Assembly: GCA_964511555.1 (NCBI GenBank)
Contig: CAZEFR010000007.1
Coordinates: 1-64,000 of the forward strand
Length of the DNA stretch: 64,000 bases
Source of the DNA: CAIZGX01 sp964511555
Lineage (GTDB): Bacteria; Bacteroidota; Bacteroidia; Flavobacteriales_D; Sanyastnellaceae
Direction: 5' to 3'
Below are positions 25,359 to 33,789 of this stretch, piece by piece. Under the pieces are notes generated by a model. It did not search any database and was not told where the DNA came from. It saw only the letters and a list, made by a program, of their open reading frames with translations. Each line of letters begins with the position of its first letter. Within the stretch, counting starts at the first letter, position 1. The position numbers and the translations under genes were made by a program.

Positions 25359-27491
25359 TTATTTCAAAGAATAATTGTGTCCAACGTTTTTGAAGAAGAA
25401 GGTCCACTTGTCTGTTTGTTCCGCAATGATTTGTTCAGTGCTTTTTCCTGCGCCGTGTCCTGCGCTTGTTTCAATGCGAATAAGCGCAGGTCTTTCGTTC
25501 GTTGTGCATTCTTGTAGCATGGCAGCGAATTTGAAGCTGTGTGCAGGAACCACGCGGTCGTCGTGGTCTGCAGTCATAACCATGGTAGCTGGATAATTCG
25601 TATTGGGTTTCAAGTTGTGATAAGGCGAATAGCCTTTGAGGTAGTTGAACATTTGCTCGGATTCATCGGCGCTTCCGTATTCCGGAATCCAACCTTTTCC
25701 TACTGTGAAGTGATGGTAACGAAGCATGTCTAAAACGCCAACTGCAGGGAATGCAACAGCGAATTTTTCAGGATGCTGCGTCATGCAAGCGCCCACCAAT
25801 AGACCTCCGTTCGAGCCGCCTTCAATTCCTAATTTTTGTGTTGAAGTGTATTTGTTGTCGATGAGATAATCTGCGCAAGCCAAGAAATCGTCGAAGACAT
25901 TTTGCTTGTTGTAAAGCATACCGCCTTTGTGCCAGTTCTCTCCAAACTCGCCGCCACCGCGGAGATTCGCCATAGCGAATACGCCGCCTTGTTCGAGTAG
26001 TATTAAGCGTGAAGAAGAGAATGAAGGCGTTAATGAAATGTTGAATCCACCGTATCCGTATAGCAGTGTTGGGTTATTTCCATCTAACACAAGTCCTTTT
26101 TTATGAACGAGGAAGAGGGGGACTTGTGTTCCGTCTTTCGACGTTACGAGTACCTGTTTGCTTTCGTAGTCATTCATGTTGAAATCGACCGAAGGTCTGT
26201 GGTATTCACCGTAGGTAAGATCATCAACATTGAAAGAATAGATTACACCGGGGTAGGTGAACGAAGTGAAGGTGAAGTAACATGTCTTGTCTTGACGCTT
26301 GCCTGAGAATCCGCTTGCAGTGCCGGTTCCATCGGGAAGCGTTATTTTCTTGATGTGCTTTCCTTCATAGTCGCAGGCTTCAATTTCGGTGTTGGCCATG
26401 TTGAGGTAATGAAGGAATAATTTTCCACCGCAGGTGGAAACACCTTCTAACAAACGCTTATCTTCGGGAATGATGGTCTTCCAATTTTTAGGATTCGGAT
26501 TAGCCGGATTCACTTTTACCAATCGGTAGTTTGGTGCATCGACGTCTGTGTGCACAATGAGTTCTCCGTCTATTGCCACTTCCACCACAGAGCTGTGATG
26601 ACTCAAGTCTGTGAAGAGTGGAATGAAATTCATTCCGCCGTTTGCAATGTCTTTGTAATAGACAGCGTAGCCATCGGTTCCAGGAGCAGAAGTGATAAAG
26701 AGATATCGTTTGTCTTCGCTTAACCCCGCATTGTTGTAGTATGTCGGATTTTTTTTGTCTTCGTAAACAAGTTTGTCTGAATCTTGGCTAGTTCCTAAGA
26801 TGTGATAGTAGACCGCGTGATTCATGTTGTTTCCGCTTAGGACTTCTCCTGCAGCGGGCGCTGGATAGCGGCTGTAGAAGAATCCGTTTCCAAACCAAGA
26901 GGCCCCACTAAACTTCACCCATTCAATTGGCGTTTCAACTTCTTCTCCGGTTTCAATATTGAAAATATGAATGTTACTCCAATCGCTACCCGCCTTGCTT
27001 ACCGCTACGGCCATTAAGGTGTGATCGTCGTTCGAGTCGAGCAAGCTATAAGTTGTTAATCCGTTTTTATCCAATTCATTCGGGTCAATGAATACGCGTT
27101 CCGCTCCGCGCATTCCTTTTCTTACAAAGCACACCGCTTGCGGTTGAAGCCCGGTGTTCTTCCAGAAAAAATAATAATCGCCATGCTTGTCGGGAGCACT
27201 TACTTTTTCAAAATTGAAAATGGAAGTGTAGCGCTCGCGAATCTCGTTGCGCATTTTTTCTCCGCTTAAATATTTTTCTGTAAGCGCTTGCTCATCTTTC
27301 ACCCACTGCATGGTGCGAGCGCTTCCGTCGTCTTCAAGTCCGTAAAAAGGATCGTGTACTTTGGTGCCAAAGAATCCGAAAGTGGTGTCTTGAATGTTCT
27401 TGTTTTGAGGTTGTTGAATTTGCATAACAGCGATTTCTTGTTTGCATGCAACGAGAGAGGTGAGGCATGCCATTGCGATAATTTTTTTCAT
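25359..27491 (-). CDS. Prolyl oligopeptidase family S9A lipoprotein
   Basis: About 710 residues with a lipobox near SLVAC, so probably a lipoprotein. An N-terminal beta-propeller (about 60-430) caps a C-terminal alpha/beta hydrolase. The triad is visible: Ser in GGSNGGLLVGA, Asp in DHDDRVVPAHSF and His in SAGHGAGKS. Such enzymes cut short peptides after proline. I start at the ATG at 27491, just after the MFS stop; an in-frame TTG at 27503 would overlap that stop. It lies between the MFS and GH92 genes. Confidence 0.93.
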   Translation of the reverse strand: MKKIIAMACLTSLVACKQEIAVMQIQQPQNKNIQDTTFGFFGTKVHDPFYGLEDDGSARTMQWVKDEQALTEKYLSGEKMRNEIRERYTSIFNFEKVSAPDKHGDYYFFWKNTGLQPQAVCFVRKGMRGAERVFIDPNELDKNGLTTYSLLDSNDDHTLMAVAVSKAGSDWSNIHIFNIETGEEVETPIEWVKFSGASWFGNGFFYSRYPAPAAGEVLSGNNMNHAVYYHILGTSQDSDKLVYEDKKNPTYYNNAGLSEDKRYLFITSAPGTDGYAVYYKDIANGGMNFIPLFTDLSHHSSVVEVAIDGELIVHTDVDAPNYRLVKVNPANPNPKNWKTIIPEDKRLLEGVSTCGGKLFLHYLNMANTEIEACDYEGKHIKKITLPDGTGTASGFSGKRQDKTCYFTFTSFTYPGVIYSFNVDDLTYGEYHRPSVDFNMNDYESKQVLVTSKDGTQVPLFLVHKKGLVLDGNNPTLLYGYGGFNISLTPSFSSSRLILLEQGGVFAMANLRGGGEFGENWHKGGMLYNKQNVFDDFLACADYLIDNKYTSTQKLGIEGGSNGGLLVGACMTQHPEKFAVAFPAVGVLDMLRYHHFTVGKGWIPEYGSADESEQMFNYLKGYSPYHNLKPNTNYPATMVMTADHDDRVVPAHSFKFAAMLQECTTNERPALIRIETSAGHGAGKSTEQIIAEQTDKWTFFFKNVGHNYSLK

Positions 27492-27492
27492 T

Positions 27493-28737
27493 TTATTCTT
27501 CAATGAAGTTGAGGTTTTTTCCGAATGTTTCGGGTAAGTAGGCGAGGGCTATTGCCGCAATTCCTATGGTTACTCCGCCTATGATTAAGGCGCTGTTGAT
27601 GATCCCGAAACTTGGTTCGATGTATTTGAAAGTTAAGACTATTGGAACAGTTGATCCGCGTACAAAGTTGGGCACAGTTGAGGCAACGGTAGAGCGAATG
27701 TTCGTTCCGAATTGCTCTGCTGCGTTTGAAACAAACAACACCCAGTAGCCCGTTGTTGCGCCAAGCAGTGCGGCAAGCGCATAGAATGTATTTACAGAAT
27801 GGTGGTGAACTAGTAGAAAGTACAGGCTTATGATAACTGTTGTTCCGAGATAGAAGAAGATGATTTTTTTTCTGCTTTTTAGGAATTGACTAATGAAACC
27901 AGAAATGAGGTCTCCCACGGAAAGGCCGAGGTAACAGAAGATGATGCATGTTGTGGGATCAATCGTTCCTTCTACTTCTAATACGGTTGCGAATTTGTCA
28001 GAAAACTTAATAAGCAAACCAACACAAAACCAAACGGGAAGTCCGATAGCTATGCATGATAAATAGCGCAGCGTTCGTTCTTTCGTTTTGAAAAGCATGA
28101 AGAAATTTCCGCGTTGCACTTTCTGTTTTTCCACCTTGTCGAACATCTCACTTTCGAATGTTTGAAAGCGCATGAACAAAAGCAACAATCCAAGACATCC
28201 TCCTATGATATAGGACATCTGCCAAGGCTCCAATCCGAACATGGTGAATTGAAGTTTGTGAATTCCAACAGCCGCAACAGCGCCAAGTGCGCCCATTGTT
28301 ACAATGATCATGGTTCCAATGCCTCTTTTTTCTTTTGACATTGATTCATTTATTAAAGTAACTGCAGCGCCTAATTCTCCGGCAAGACCAATTCCTGTTA
28401 TGAAGCGAATGATTGAGTAGGCTTCAACATTGGTAACAAAAGCATTCGCGATGTTTGCCAAAGAATAAATGAGAATAGAACCGAAGAGTATTTTTTTTCT
28501 TCCACGTTTATCGCCTAAAATTCCCCAAATAAGGCCTCCGATAATAATTCCCGACATCTGCCATAAGAAAAGGCTATAATCGAGCGTTTTAATCAAATTC
28601 TCATCGGTTATTCCAATCCCTCGCAGGCTTTCTTTACTTACGATGTTGAAGAGTTGTAGGTCGTAGATATCTACGAAGTAACCGAGCGAGGCGACGAGTA
28701 TAGTGAGGCTAAGTTTTTTATCGAACGATTTTGGCAT
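27493..28737 (-). CDS. MFS transporter, sugar/metabolite:H+ symporter type
   Basis: A 414-residue inner membrane protein with about 12 hydrophobic helices. The loop 2-3 motif reads GDKRGRKKILFGS and the second half has RFITGIGLAGELG near helix 4, both typical of the metabolite:proton symporter group. It is the first gene of a cassette with an S9 peptidase and GH92 mannosidase, which suggests import of a small peptide or sugar product. The substrate is not determinable. A 7-bp inverted repeat lies just upstream (28742-28761). Confidence 0.88.
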   Translation of the reverse strand: MPKSFDKKLSLTILVASLGYFVDIYDLQLFNIVSKESLRGIGITDENLIKTLDYSLFLWQMSGIIIGGLIWGILGDKRGRKKILFGSILIYSLANIANAFVTNVEAYSIIRFITGIGLAGELGAAVTLINESMSKEKRGIGTMIIVTMGALGAVAAVGIHKLQFTMFGLEPWQMSYIIGGCLGLLLLFMRFQTFESEMFDKVEKQKVQRGNFFMLFKTKERTLRYLSCIAIGLPVWFCVGLLIKFSDKFATVLEVEGTIDPTTCIIFCYLGLSVGDLISGFISQFLKSRKKIIFFYLGTTVIISLYFLLVHHHSVNTFYALAALLGATTGYWVLFVSNAAEQFGTNIRSTVASTVPNFVRGSTVPIVLTFKYIEPSFGIINSALIIGGVTIGIAAIALAYLPETFGKNLNFIEE

Positions 28738-28748
28738 AACTGCAAGAC

Positions 28749-29345
28749 TTATTTGTCTTGCAAGATACTATTGGAATGATTACGAAGTAATCTTTGGTCT
28801 TCAAGGGGGAAGAAGAATTTTTCATTCCAACCTTGAGATGTCCACTCCATCATGGAAACGGTTTCAATGGTCCATTCTAAATCGAGTTCTACCAAAAGAG
28901 CTCGCGTTTTTGCAGTTTCAAAATCCAAGGAGCTCCAATTGCTTCTTGCAAGTGGAACAATGGGTAGTGGGAATTCAAATGAAACAGGTGAGTGCTCGAA
29001 ATTATTCCAGTTTAACAACACATCTATAATTGAGCTTTGAATTTTTTCAAGGTTTTCATTTGCTTCCGGTTGAATGGAAATCTGTTTAAAAAGAGAATTG
29101 AATTCAATTTTCCTCAAGATTAATTCAAAGCTCTTTGTGTTTTTTAGAGCGTTTTGAATAGCATTTCCCAAATCGAAAATGCCATCATCGTCTGTATTGA
29201 ATTGAAAAGAAAGGGGAAGGTAAACAGGCTTTACAATAGCTTCAAGAAATTCAGGGCCTAGGATTTTTGCTTGCACAGCACGTGTGGCAAGCTCTTCCGG
29301 AAGACTTGGTTTGAGCGCAATAAAGTAAAAATTATTGTGAAGCAT
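28749..29345 (-). CDS. Possible degenerate 2H phosphoesterase (2'-5' RNA ligase-like) protein
   Basis: A 198-residue cytoplasmic protein with no obvious annotation. The layout resembles the 2H/LigT fold: NFYFIALKPSLPEEL at the N-terminus, a KPVYLPLSFQF segment at about 39-49 where HxT is expected, and PIVPLARS at about 128-135 where the second HxT-L-AR motif is expected. Both motifs have lost His and Thr (YLP and IVP). If the match is right it is a pseudoenzyme that may still bind RNA or nucleotide. The assignment is my inference from motif spacing. A TATATTTG box ends 7 nt before the ATG. Confidence 0.6.
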   Translation of the reverse strand: MLHNNFYFIALKPSLPEELATRAVQAKILGPEFLEAIVKPVYLPLSFQFNTDDDGIFDLGNAIQNALKNTKSFELILRKIEFNSLFKQISIQPEANENLEKIQSSIIDVLLNWNNFEHSPVSFEFPLPIVPLARSNWSSLDFETAKTRALLVELDLEWTIETVSMMEWTSQGWNEKFFFPLEDQRLLRNHSNSILQDK

Positions 29346-29352
29346 ATTGTAT

Positions 29353-29360
29353 CAAATATA
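29353..29360 (-). promoter_or_regulatory. -7 box of the 2H-like gene
   Basis: TATATTTG on the minus strand, 7 nt before the ATG at 29345. Confidence 0.5.
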
Positions 29361-29662
29361 CGGCAAAATAACGTTGAAATAAGAAAATTGAAGCGAAGCT
29401 TAGGTCAATGGCATGACTTTTTAAGTCAGGGTAAACACTTGTTTCAGATGTTTTTATAATTGAGTCTGTTTAGCTGAAAATGAAGAGGTAAACGCTAACT
29501 AACGAAAGTGTGAGTAGAACCCATTTTTTTGTCCGAATTTCCATAATGTGGTGATTAAGCTTTTCTCAAAAAGAAGGCTTTCTTGAGTTCTTTTTACATG
29601 TGTTTTGAATGGTTTTCAATACAGAGATGTTAATTGCTTGCTGAGGAATTGCACGTAAGGCT
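29361..29662. other. Intergenic stretch without a supported gene
   Basis: About 300 nt between divergent genes. I see a small stem TGACTT-TTT-AAGTCA (29414-29428) and an imperfect inverted repeat at 29565-29587 followed by TTCTTTTT, which could be a weak terminator. On the minus strand a 24-codon ORF (29470-29544) encodes a mostly hydrophobic peptide but has no promoter box. No RNA gene is recognisable. Confidence 0.5.
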
Positions 29663-29670
29663 TAACTTTG
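29663..29670 (+). promoter_or_regulatory. -7 box of the CsgG-like lipoprotein gene
   Basis: TAACTTTG matches TAnnTTTG and ends 5 nt before the GTG start at 29676. Confidence 0.55.
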
Positions 29671-29675
29671 TTTTC

Positions 29676-31040
29676 GTGAAAAAAGAATTTCGACACAAGA
29701 TTTACCCATGGGCCGTATTGTTTTTCAGTGCTCAGTTCCTAGTTGGCTGCTCAACTTACAAGTCGCAGCTGCAAGATGCGAGAGAATTTGAAGAAGCAGG
29801 CATGTATTCAAAGGCATTAAGTATGTACTCGGAACTACTTATTCGTAAAGAAACGAAAGAGGCGCTCATTGGAAAGAAGAGAGTAGTGGAGAAGGTGATC
29901 AGAGAAAATTATGATAGTCCTATTCGCTTGCTTTGTATGCAAGGAAAACCCAAGGAAGCGGACCTTTTGTATTCAGAGTTAATTAAATTCATTGACAAGT
30001 ACAAAACTTTGGACGTCAAGGAGCCTATTGGGTTGAAGGATTTTATTTTGCAGTCTAAGCGGACTTATTGTGAATTATTGTATAAGCAAGCGGAGTCGGA
30101 TGTTCTTGCATTCAATTATGATTCGGCAAAGGAGAAATTGAATGAAATACGGAGTTTCTTTAGTGACTTTCCCAATATAGATTATCTCGAGAATCTATGT
30201 GAACTGTATCCAAACTATTATTTAGCCACAAAGTCAATGGAAGAAGGTCGGCTTCGTGAAGCATTCAAGGCTTTGAAGAAGATTGAATCAATTGATCCTT
30301 CCTTCAGGGACTCAAAACAATTATTAGAGACTTGTATCAGACAAGGTAGAATAACAGTTGCATATGTTGCAGTAGATCGGGAGAATGTGAGCAATGATAT
30401 AGAAAAGGAAATGGGTGCGCATGTGATGGAATCTTTGTTGGAAGATAAGGATCCTTTTCTTGCTTTATTGGATAGAGATTACACATCTAAACTCTTAGAA
30501 GAGCAGAAGTTGGGTATGTCAGGGCTTTATGATGAAAAGACTCTTATACAAGCAGGGAAGTTGGTTGGGGCGAGGTATATATTACTGGGAGAGATTATAG
30601 AATTCTCGTCGGATCAAAAGCTCAATGATTATGGATTCAAGAAAGGTTATTTGGGAAAAACAATTGGAGCTACGAAAGTTAAATATCGCCAATGGAACAG
30701 AAAGTATTTCCTGCACATGAAGTATAGAATTAGCATGATTGATTCGGAAACGGGGGAAACGCTATTCAATTCAGTCTATCCATTGAACAAGGCTAGCGAG
30801 ATTGATTGGGCTGAGTACAATGGTGACCACAAGATGGTTTATCCAGGCGAATGGAATTGGGAGTTGATTCGCACAGGAGAGGACCGAGTAGATTTAGCCA
30901 AGTACAATGATCTGCAGAAATTGTTCAGTCAGAAGCCCATGGGTAATGAATTGAATCAGTTACGGACGAATTTCATGATTGAACTTTCAGATGTGGTGAA
31001 AAGAGGCGTGGAGACAAGAATTGTTGAAGTTACTCCTTAA
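29676..31040 (+). CDS. TPR and CsgG-like outer membrane lipoprotein
   Basis: About 454 residues starting at GTG. The first residues form a lipoprotein signal with lipobox LVGC (STYKSQ after it). Residues about 30-230 are helical, TPR-like. Residues about 235-330 resemble the CsgG/LpoB fold: VAYVAVDREN, then FLALLDRDYTSKLLEEQKLGMSGLYDEKT and GARYILLGEIIEF. It is not a full CsgG, and no curli genes are near, so a role as an outer membrane assembly or scaffold lipoprotein is more likely. The GTG choice gives a clean signal peptide and sits 5 nt after a promoter box. Function uncertain. Confidence 0.75.
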   Translation: MKKEFRHKIYPWAVLFFSAQFLVGCSTYKSQLQDAREFEEAGMYSKALSMYSELLIRKETKEALIGKKRVVEKVIRENYDSPIRLLCMQGKPKEADLLYSELIKFIDKYKTLDVKEPIGLKDFILQSKRTYCELLYKQAESDVLAFNYDSAKEKLNEIRSFFSDFPNIDYLENLCELYPNYYLATKSMEEGRLREAFKALKKIESIDPSFRDSKQLLETCIRQGRITVAYVAVDRENVSNDIEKEMGAHVMESLLEDKDPFLALLDRDYTSKLLEEQKLGMSGLYDEKTLIQAGKLVGARYILLGEIIEFSSDQKLNDYGFKKGYLGKTIGATKVKYRQWNRKYFLHMKYRISMIDSETGETLFNSVYPLNKASEIDWAEYNGDHKMVYPGEWNWELIRTGEDRVDLAKYNDLQKLFSQKPMGNELNQLRTNFMIELSDVVKRGVETRIVEVTP

Positions 31041-31604
31041 GCGTTAAGTTTTTCGTGAATGTCAAGGATGTCATTCAGTAAAGTATTCCCTTCGTTATTG
31101 TCAATTGTAAATAGTTTGTTGGAAGGGAATTTCTCGTTTTTCTTTTGAAGCGAATCACGCATGTTGAATTCCTCTTCTGTAAGTTGGCTTCGAAGGATAA
31201 CGCGCTGAAGGCGCGTTTCTCTGTTTGCGGTCACTTCAATTAACCAATCGCAATTTTCGGGTTGAAACGAATCGGCTAGTGCCGCTTCGCGAATGATGTA
31301 TTTTGAAGTTTGAATGGATTTCCAATGAATGAATTTGTCTTGAACATAGCTGTGAATGAGCTTTTCAAGGCGAAGCCTTTTTTCTACGTTNNNNNNNNNN
31401 AGCGATTTCAGATTTCCAGGAGTCTTTCGAAAAGTCAATTTCAATTCCGAGAATATTTTTAACCTCATTTTGAATGGAGAGAATGGCATATGCTTTCTTG
31501 GCCTCGTCGTCGGAATTGAAAACAGGAATTCCGAGTGCTATGAAGACCTTTGCAATGGTCGATTTCCCCGACCCAATATTTCCTGTTAATCCGACTACTT
31601 CCAT
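31037..31604 (-). CDS. coaE: Dephospho-CoA kinase, interrupted by an assembly gap
   Basis: CoaE phosphorylates dephospho-CoA in the last step of CoA synthesis. The N-terminal part (31604-31401) has P-loop LTGNIGSGKSTIAKVF and the FNSDDEAKKAY motif. The C-terminal part (31390-31037) has EKLIHSYVQDK and the RLQRVILRSQLTEEEF lid region. The 10 N at 31391-31400 place the two parts in different frames, but both flanks end at codon boundaries, so the true gap must be a multiple of three. The family alignment suggests only a handful of missing residues (-IFxN- region). The apparent frameshift is an assembly artefact; the gene is probably intact. It overlaps the upstream lipoprotein gene by 4 nt tail to tail. 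Confidence 0.88.
31391..31400. other. Scaffolding gap (10 N)
   Basis: Ten N of nominal length inside coaE. Codon phase on both sides shows that the missing sequence is a multiple of three, so 10 is a placeholder. Confidence 0.95.
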
Positions 31605-31637
31605 AGAAAAAATAATTCATGCTAACAAAACGAAATG

Positions 31638-31645
31638 TATCTTTG
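31638..31645 (+). promoter_or_regulatory. -7 box of rpe
   Basis: TATCTTTG ends 4 nt before the ATG at 31650 and overlaps an earlier in-frame ATG at 31635, which it rules out. Confidence 0.6.
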
Positions 31646-31649
31646 CCGC

Positions 31650-32321
31650 ATGTCAAAAGTAAACGAAGTTCTTATTGCACCGTCGGTTTTATCTGCTGAT
31701 TTTGCAAATCTACAGCGTGATATCGAAATGATAAATGCATCTGCTGCGGATTGGTTTCATGTAGATGTTATGGATGGTGTTTTCGTTCCGAATATTTCCT
31801 TCGGAATGCCAGTTATCAAAGCACTGAAGAAATATGCCACCAAACCTTTAGATGTTCATTTGATGATTGTGCAACCTGAGCGCTACATCGCAGATTTCAA
31901 AGCGGTGGGTGCCGATATTTTAACGGTTCATGCAGAAGCTTGCACTCATTTACACAGAACCATTCAAGCAATTAAAGCTGAAGGTATGAAGGCAGGCGTG
32001 GCATTGAATCCGCATACACCTTTAAGTGCGATTGAAGAAGTGTTGGAAGATATCGATTTGATTTTAATTATGTCAGTGAATCCAGGCTTTGGAGGTCAAC
32101 AGTTTATAGAAAATACCTATTCTAAGTTGGAGCGTTTGAAGGTGATGCTCGCGAATACAACGAACAAGCCTGCCATTGAAGTTGATGGTGGGGTGAATGC
32201 AACGAATGCACCCAAACTTAAAGCAGCTGGGGCCACAGCATTAGTTGCTGGAAACTTTGTGTTTTCAAGTTCGAATCCAACAACAACTATTCAAGAATTA
32301 AAAATGTCTGTCAATGGCTAA
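31650..32321 (+). CDS. rpe: Ribulose-phosphate 3-epimerase
   Basis: A 223-residue TIM-barrel enzyme that interconverts ribulose 5-phosphate and xylulose 5-phosphate in the pentose phosphate pathway. The motifs are IAPSVLSADFANL, WFHVDVMDGVFVPNISFG with metal-binding His and catalytic Asp, LDVHLMI, MSVNPGFGGQ and the second catalytic Asp in EVDGGVN. The start at 31650 fits the family N-terminus. Its end overlaps the next gene by 8 nt. Confidence 0.96.
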   Translation: MSKVNEVLIAPSVLSADFANLQRDIEMINASAADWFHVDVMDGVFVPNISFGMPVIKALKKYATKPLDVHLMIVQPERYIADFKAVGADILTVHAEACTHLHRTIQAIKAEGMKAGVALNPHTPLSAIEEVLEDIDLILIMSVNPGFGGQQFIENTYSKLERLKVMLANTTNKPAIEVDGGVNATNAPKLKAAGATALVAGNFVFSSSNPTTTIQELKMSVNG

Positions 32322-32895
32322 GAAAAATAGTGGAGTGAATTTGTTCAAATTCCGTGTAATCATGGATACTGAGCAGGATGTATTTCGTGATATTGAAATA
32401 GAAACAGAGTCGAATTTCGATTCACTGCACAAAGCTGTTTTAGACGCATTCGATTTCGAGCAAGGTGAAATGGCTAGCTTTTATTTGAGTGATGAGGAGT
32501 GGAGCAAAGGGTTGGAGATTTCGTTAATGGACATGGGTGGAGTAGACGAAGATTCGCTTTCGATGTCGACGACTATCCTGTCGGATATGGTCATGAAACC
32601 TGGCGATAAAATCTTGTATGTGTATGATTTCATGCGCATGTGGATTTTTTATATCGAGTTGATAGAAGTGAAGAAGGATAAGCCAAGTACAATTTATCCT
32701 AGAGTGGCTTTGGCATTCGGAGATGCTCCGTCGCAAGACAGTAAGGAGTTTCAAGACATGTTTGAGGCTGATGTTATTGGAGGAGGAGCGTTAGAATTGG
32801 ATGAAGATTTGGATGAGGAGAATGAATTTGGAGATGATGAAACGATGTTTGATGAAGATGAATTTGATGGTTCTTATACATACGATAATGAATAA
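32314..32895 (+). CDS. PRiA4_ORF3-like protein with acidic tail
   Basis: A 193-residue protein that resembles the plasmid pRiA4b ORF-3 family (beta-grasp-like, FKFRVIMDTEQDVFRDIEI at the start and DKILYVYDF-MRMWIFYIEL in the middle). The last 40 residues are strongly acidic with many Asp and Glu. The family was named from mobile elements but is common on chromosomes; here it sits between rpe and a DUF1573 gene and overlaps both (8 nt each), so it is an ordinary operon member. Function is unknown. Confidence 0.82.
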   Translation: MAKKNSGVNLFKFRVIMDTEQDVFRDIEIETESNFDSLHKAVLDAFDFEQGEMASFYLSDEEWSKGLEISLMDMGGVDEDSLSMSTTILSDMVMKPGDKILYVYDFMRMWIFYIELIEVKKDKPSTIYPRVALAFGDAPSQDSKEFQDMFEADVIGGGALELDEDLDEENEFGDDETMFDEDEFDGSYTYDNE

Positions 32896-33373
32896 GTATT
32901 TATTTCTTGCTCTGTCGTTGTTTTTGGCAGCATGTGAGACCAACCAACGTAAAGTAACTTCAGATTTGTTGAACTTTCCTTCTGCAGAGAATGGAGAGTT
33001 TCAAGGTGATTTGCCTGAAATATTTTTTGCCGAAGCTGAGTTTAACTTCGGGCATGTGGCAGTTGGTGAAAAGATTACGCATGCCTATAACTTCGTGAAT
33101 AAAGGAAAGGCAGATCTTCAGATTGCCCAGGTTATTCCAAGTTGTGGTTGCACTACTCTGAAGGATTGGCCAAAAGAACCGATTGCTCCCGGGCAATCAG
33201 GTGTTATAACAGTGGAGTTTAACAGTGCAGGTTTTTCAGGAAACATAGAGAAAACGATTCAAGTAGCTACAAACGGAATACCGCGTGATTATTATTTGAA
33301 ATTGAAAGGGGTGGTTTCCGGACAGGCGCTAGATGCAGCGCGACCAAGTGTTGAAATGGAGCGAACGCAGTAG
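32888..33373 (+). CDS. DUF1573 lipoprotein
   Basis: A 161-residue lipoprotein with lipobox FLAAC near residue 15. The mature part is a DUF1573 immunoglobulin-like domain: AEFNFGHVAVGEKITHAYNFVNKG, PSCGCTTLKDWPKEPIAPG and GVITVEFNSAGFSG. The CGC motif is typical of the family. It is probably in the periplasm or outer membrane; function unknown. The ATG at 32888 overlaps the end of the previous gene and begins a proper signal, which makes longer readings unlikely. Confidence 0.88.
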   Translation: MNKYLFLALSLFLAACETNQRKVTSDLLNFPSAENGEFQGDLPEIFFAEAEFNFGHVAVGEKITHAYNFVNKGKADLQIAQVIPSCGCTTLKDWPKEPIAPGQSGVITVEFNSAGFSGNIEKTIQVATNGIPRDYYLKLKGVVSGQALDAARPSVEMERTQ

Positions 33374-33399
33374 TTCTATTTAACATTGAATATTTCATG

Positions 33400-33407
33400 T
33401 ACATTTG
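33400..33407 (+). promoter_or_regulatory. -7 box of yajC
   Basis: TACATTTG matches TAnnTTTG and lies 21 nt before the ATG at 33429. A longer reading would begin inside it. Confidence 0.55.
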
Positions 33408-33428
33408 CAATCTAAAATAGAAAACAAA

Positions 33429-33728
33429 ATGATTTTTTTACAAGCACAAGAGCAGAGTATGATGCCCATGTTAATGATGATGGGCGGAATGTTCATTATT
33501 ATGTATTTCTTCATGATTCGTCCACAAATGAAAAAGGCGAAAGAAGCGAAGAAGTTTCAAGACGGAATAAGTGTTGGAGACAAGATTGTTACCGTTGGAG
33601 GAATTCACGGAAAGGTTGTTGAAGTAGACGACACGACTGTTGTCATAGGTTTAGACCAAGGACGTATGCGCATTGAGAAAGTGGCTTTAAGTGCAGACAG
33701 AACAGTAAGTGAAGGTCAACAGAAATAA
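33429..33728 (+). CDS. yajC: Preprotein translocase subunit YajC
   Basis: A 99-residue inner membrane protein with one helix (about 14-34, MLMMMGGMFIIMYFFMI) followed by the RPQMKKAKEAKKFQ segment and the cytoplasmic YajC domain GDKIVTVGGIHGKVVEVDD. It accompanies SecDF in protein export. secDF is not in this window. It has its own promoter and a strong shared terminator. Confidence 0.95.
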   Translation: MIFLQAQEQSMMPMLMMMGGMFIIMYFFMIRPQMKKAKEAKKFQDGISVGDKIVTVGGIHGKVVEVDDTTVVIGLDQGRMRIEKVALSADRTVSEGQQK

Positions 33729-33744
33729 GAAAATTTGAAGTATT

Positions 33745-33774
33745 AAAAAAGGCCGCATTCGCGGCCTTTTTTGT
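33745..33774. terminator. Bidirectional terminator between yajC and deaD
   Basis: AAAAAAGGCCGC and GCGGCCTTTTTT form a 12-bp stem with an ATTC loop, able to end transcription from both sides. Confidence 0.9.
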
Positions 33775-33789
33775 TGTCTTATCTAAAAG

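Noticed and set aside
28742..28761. Inverted repeat GCAAGAC/GTCTTGC before the MFS gene
   Set aside because: No T-run follows on either strand and the arms are short; it could be chance or a weak operator.
29470..29544. 24-codon hydrophobic ORF on the minus strand
   Set aside because: It encodes a possible membrane peptide but lacks a promoter box or coupling to a neighbour.
31037..31604. coaE pseudogene by frameshift
   Set aside because: The frame change coincides with the N run, and both sides keep codon phase and family motifs.
32314..32895. Mobile element because of the plasmid pRiA4b ORF-3 match
   Set aside because: No transposase, terminal repeats or composition change; the gene overlaps rpe and the DUF1573 gene in a normal operon.
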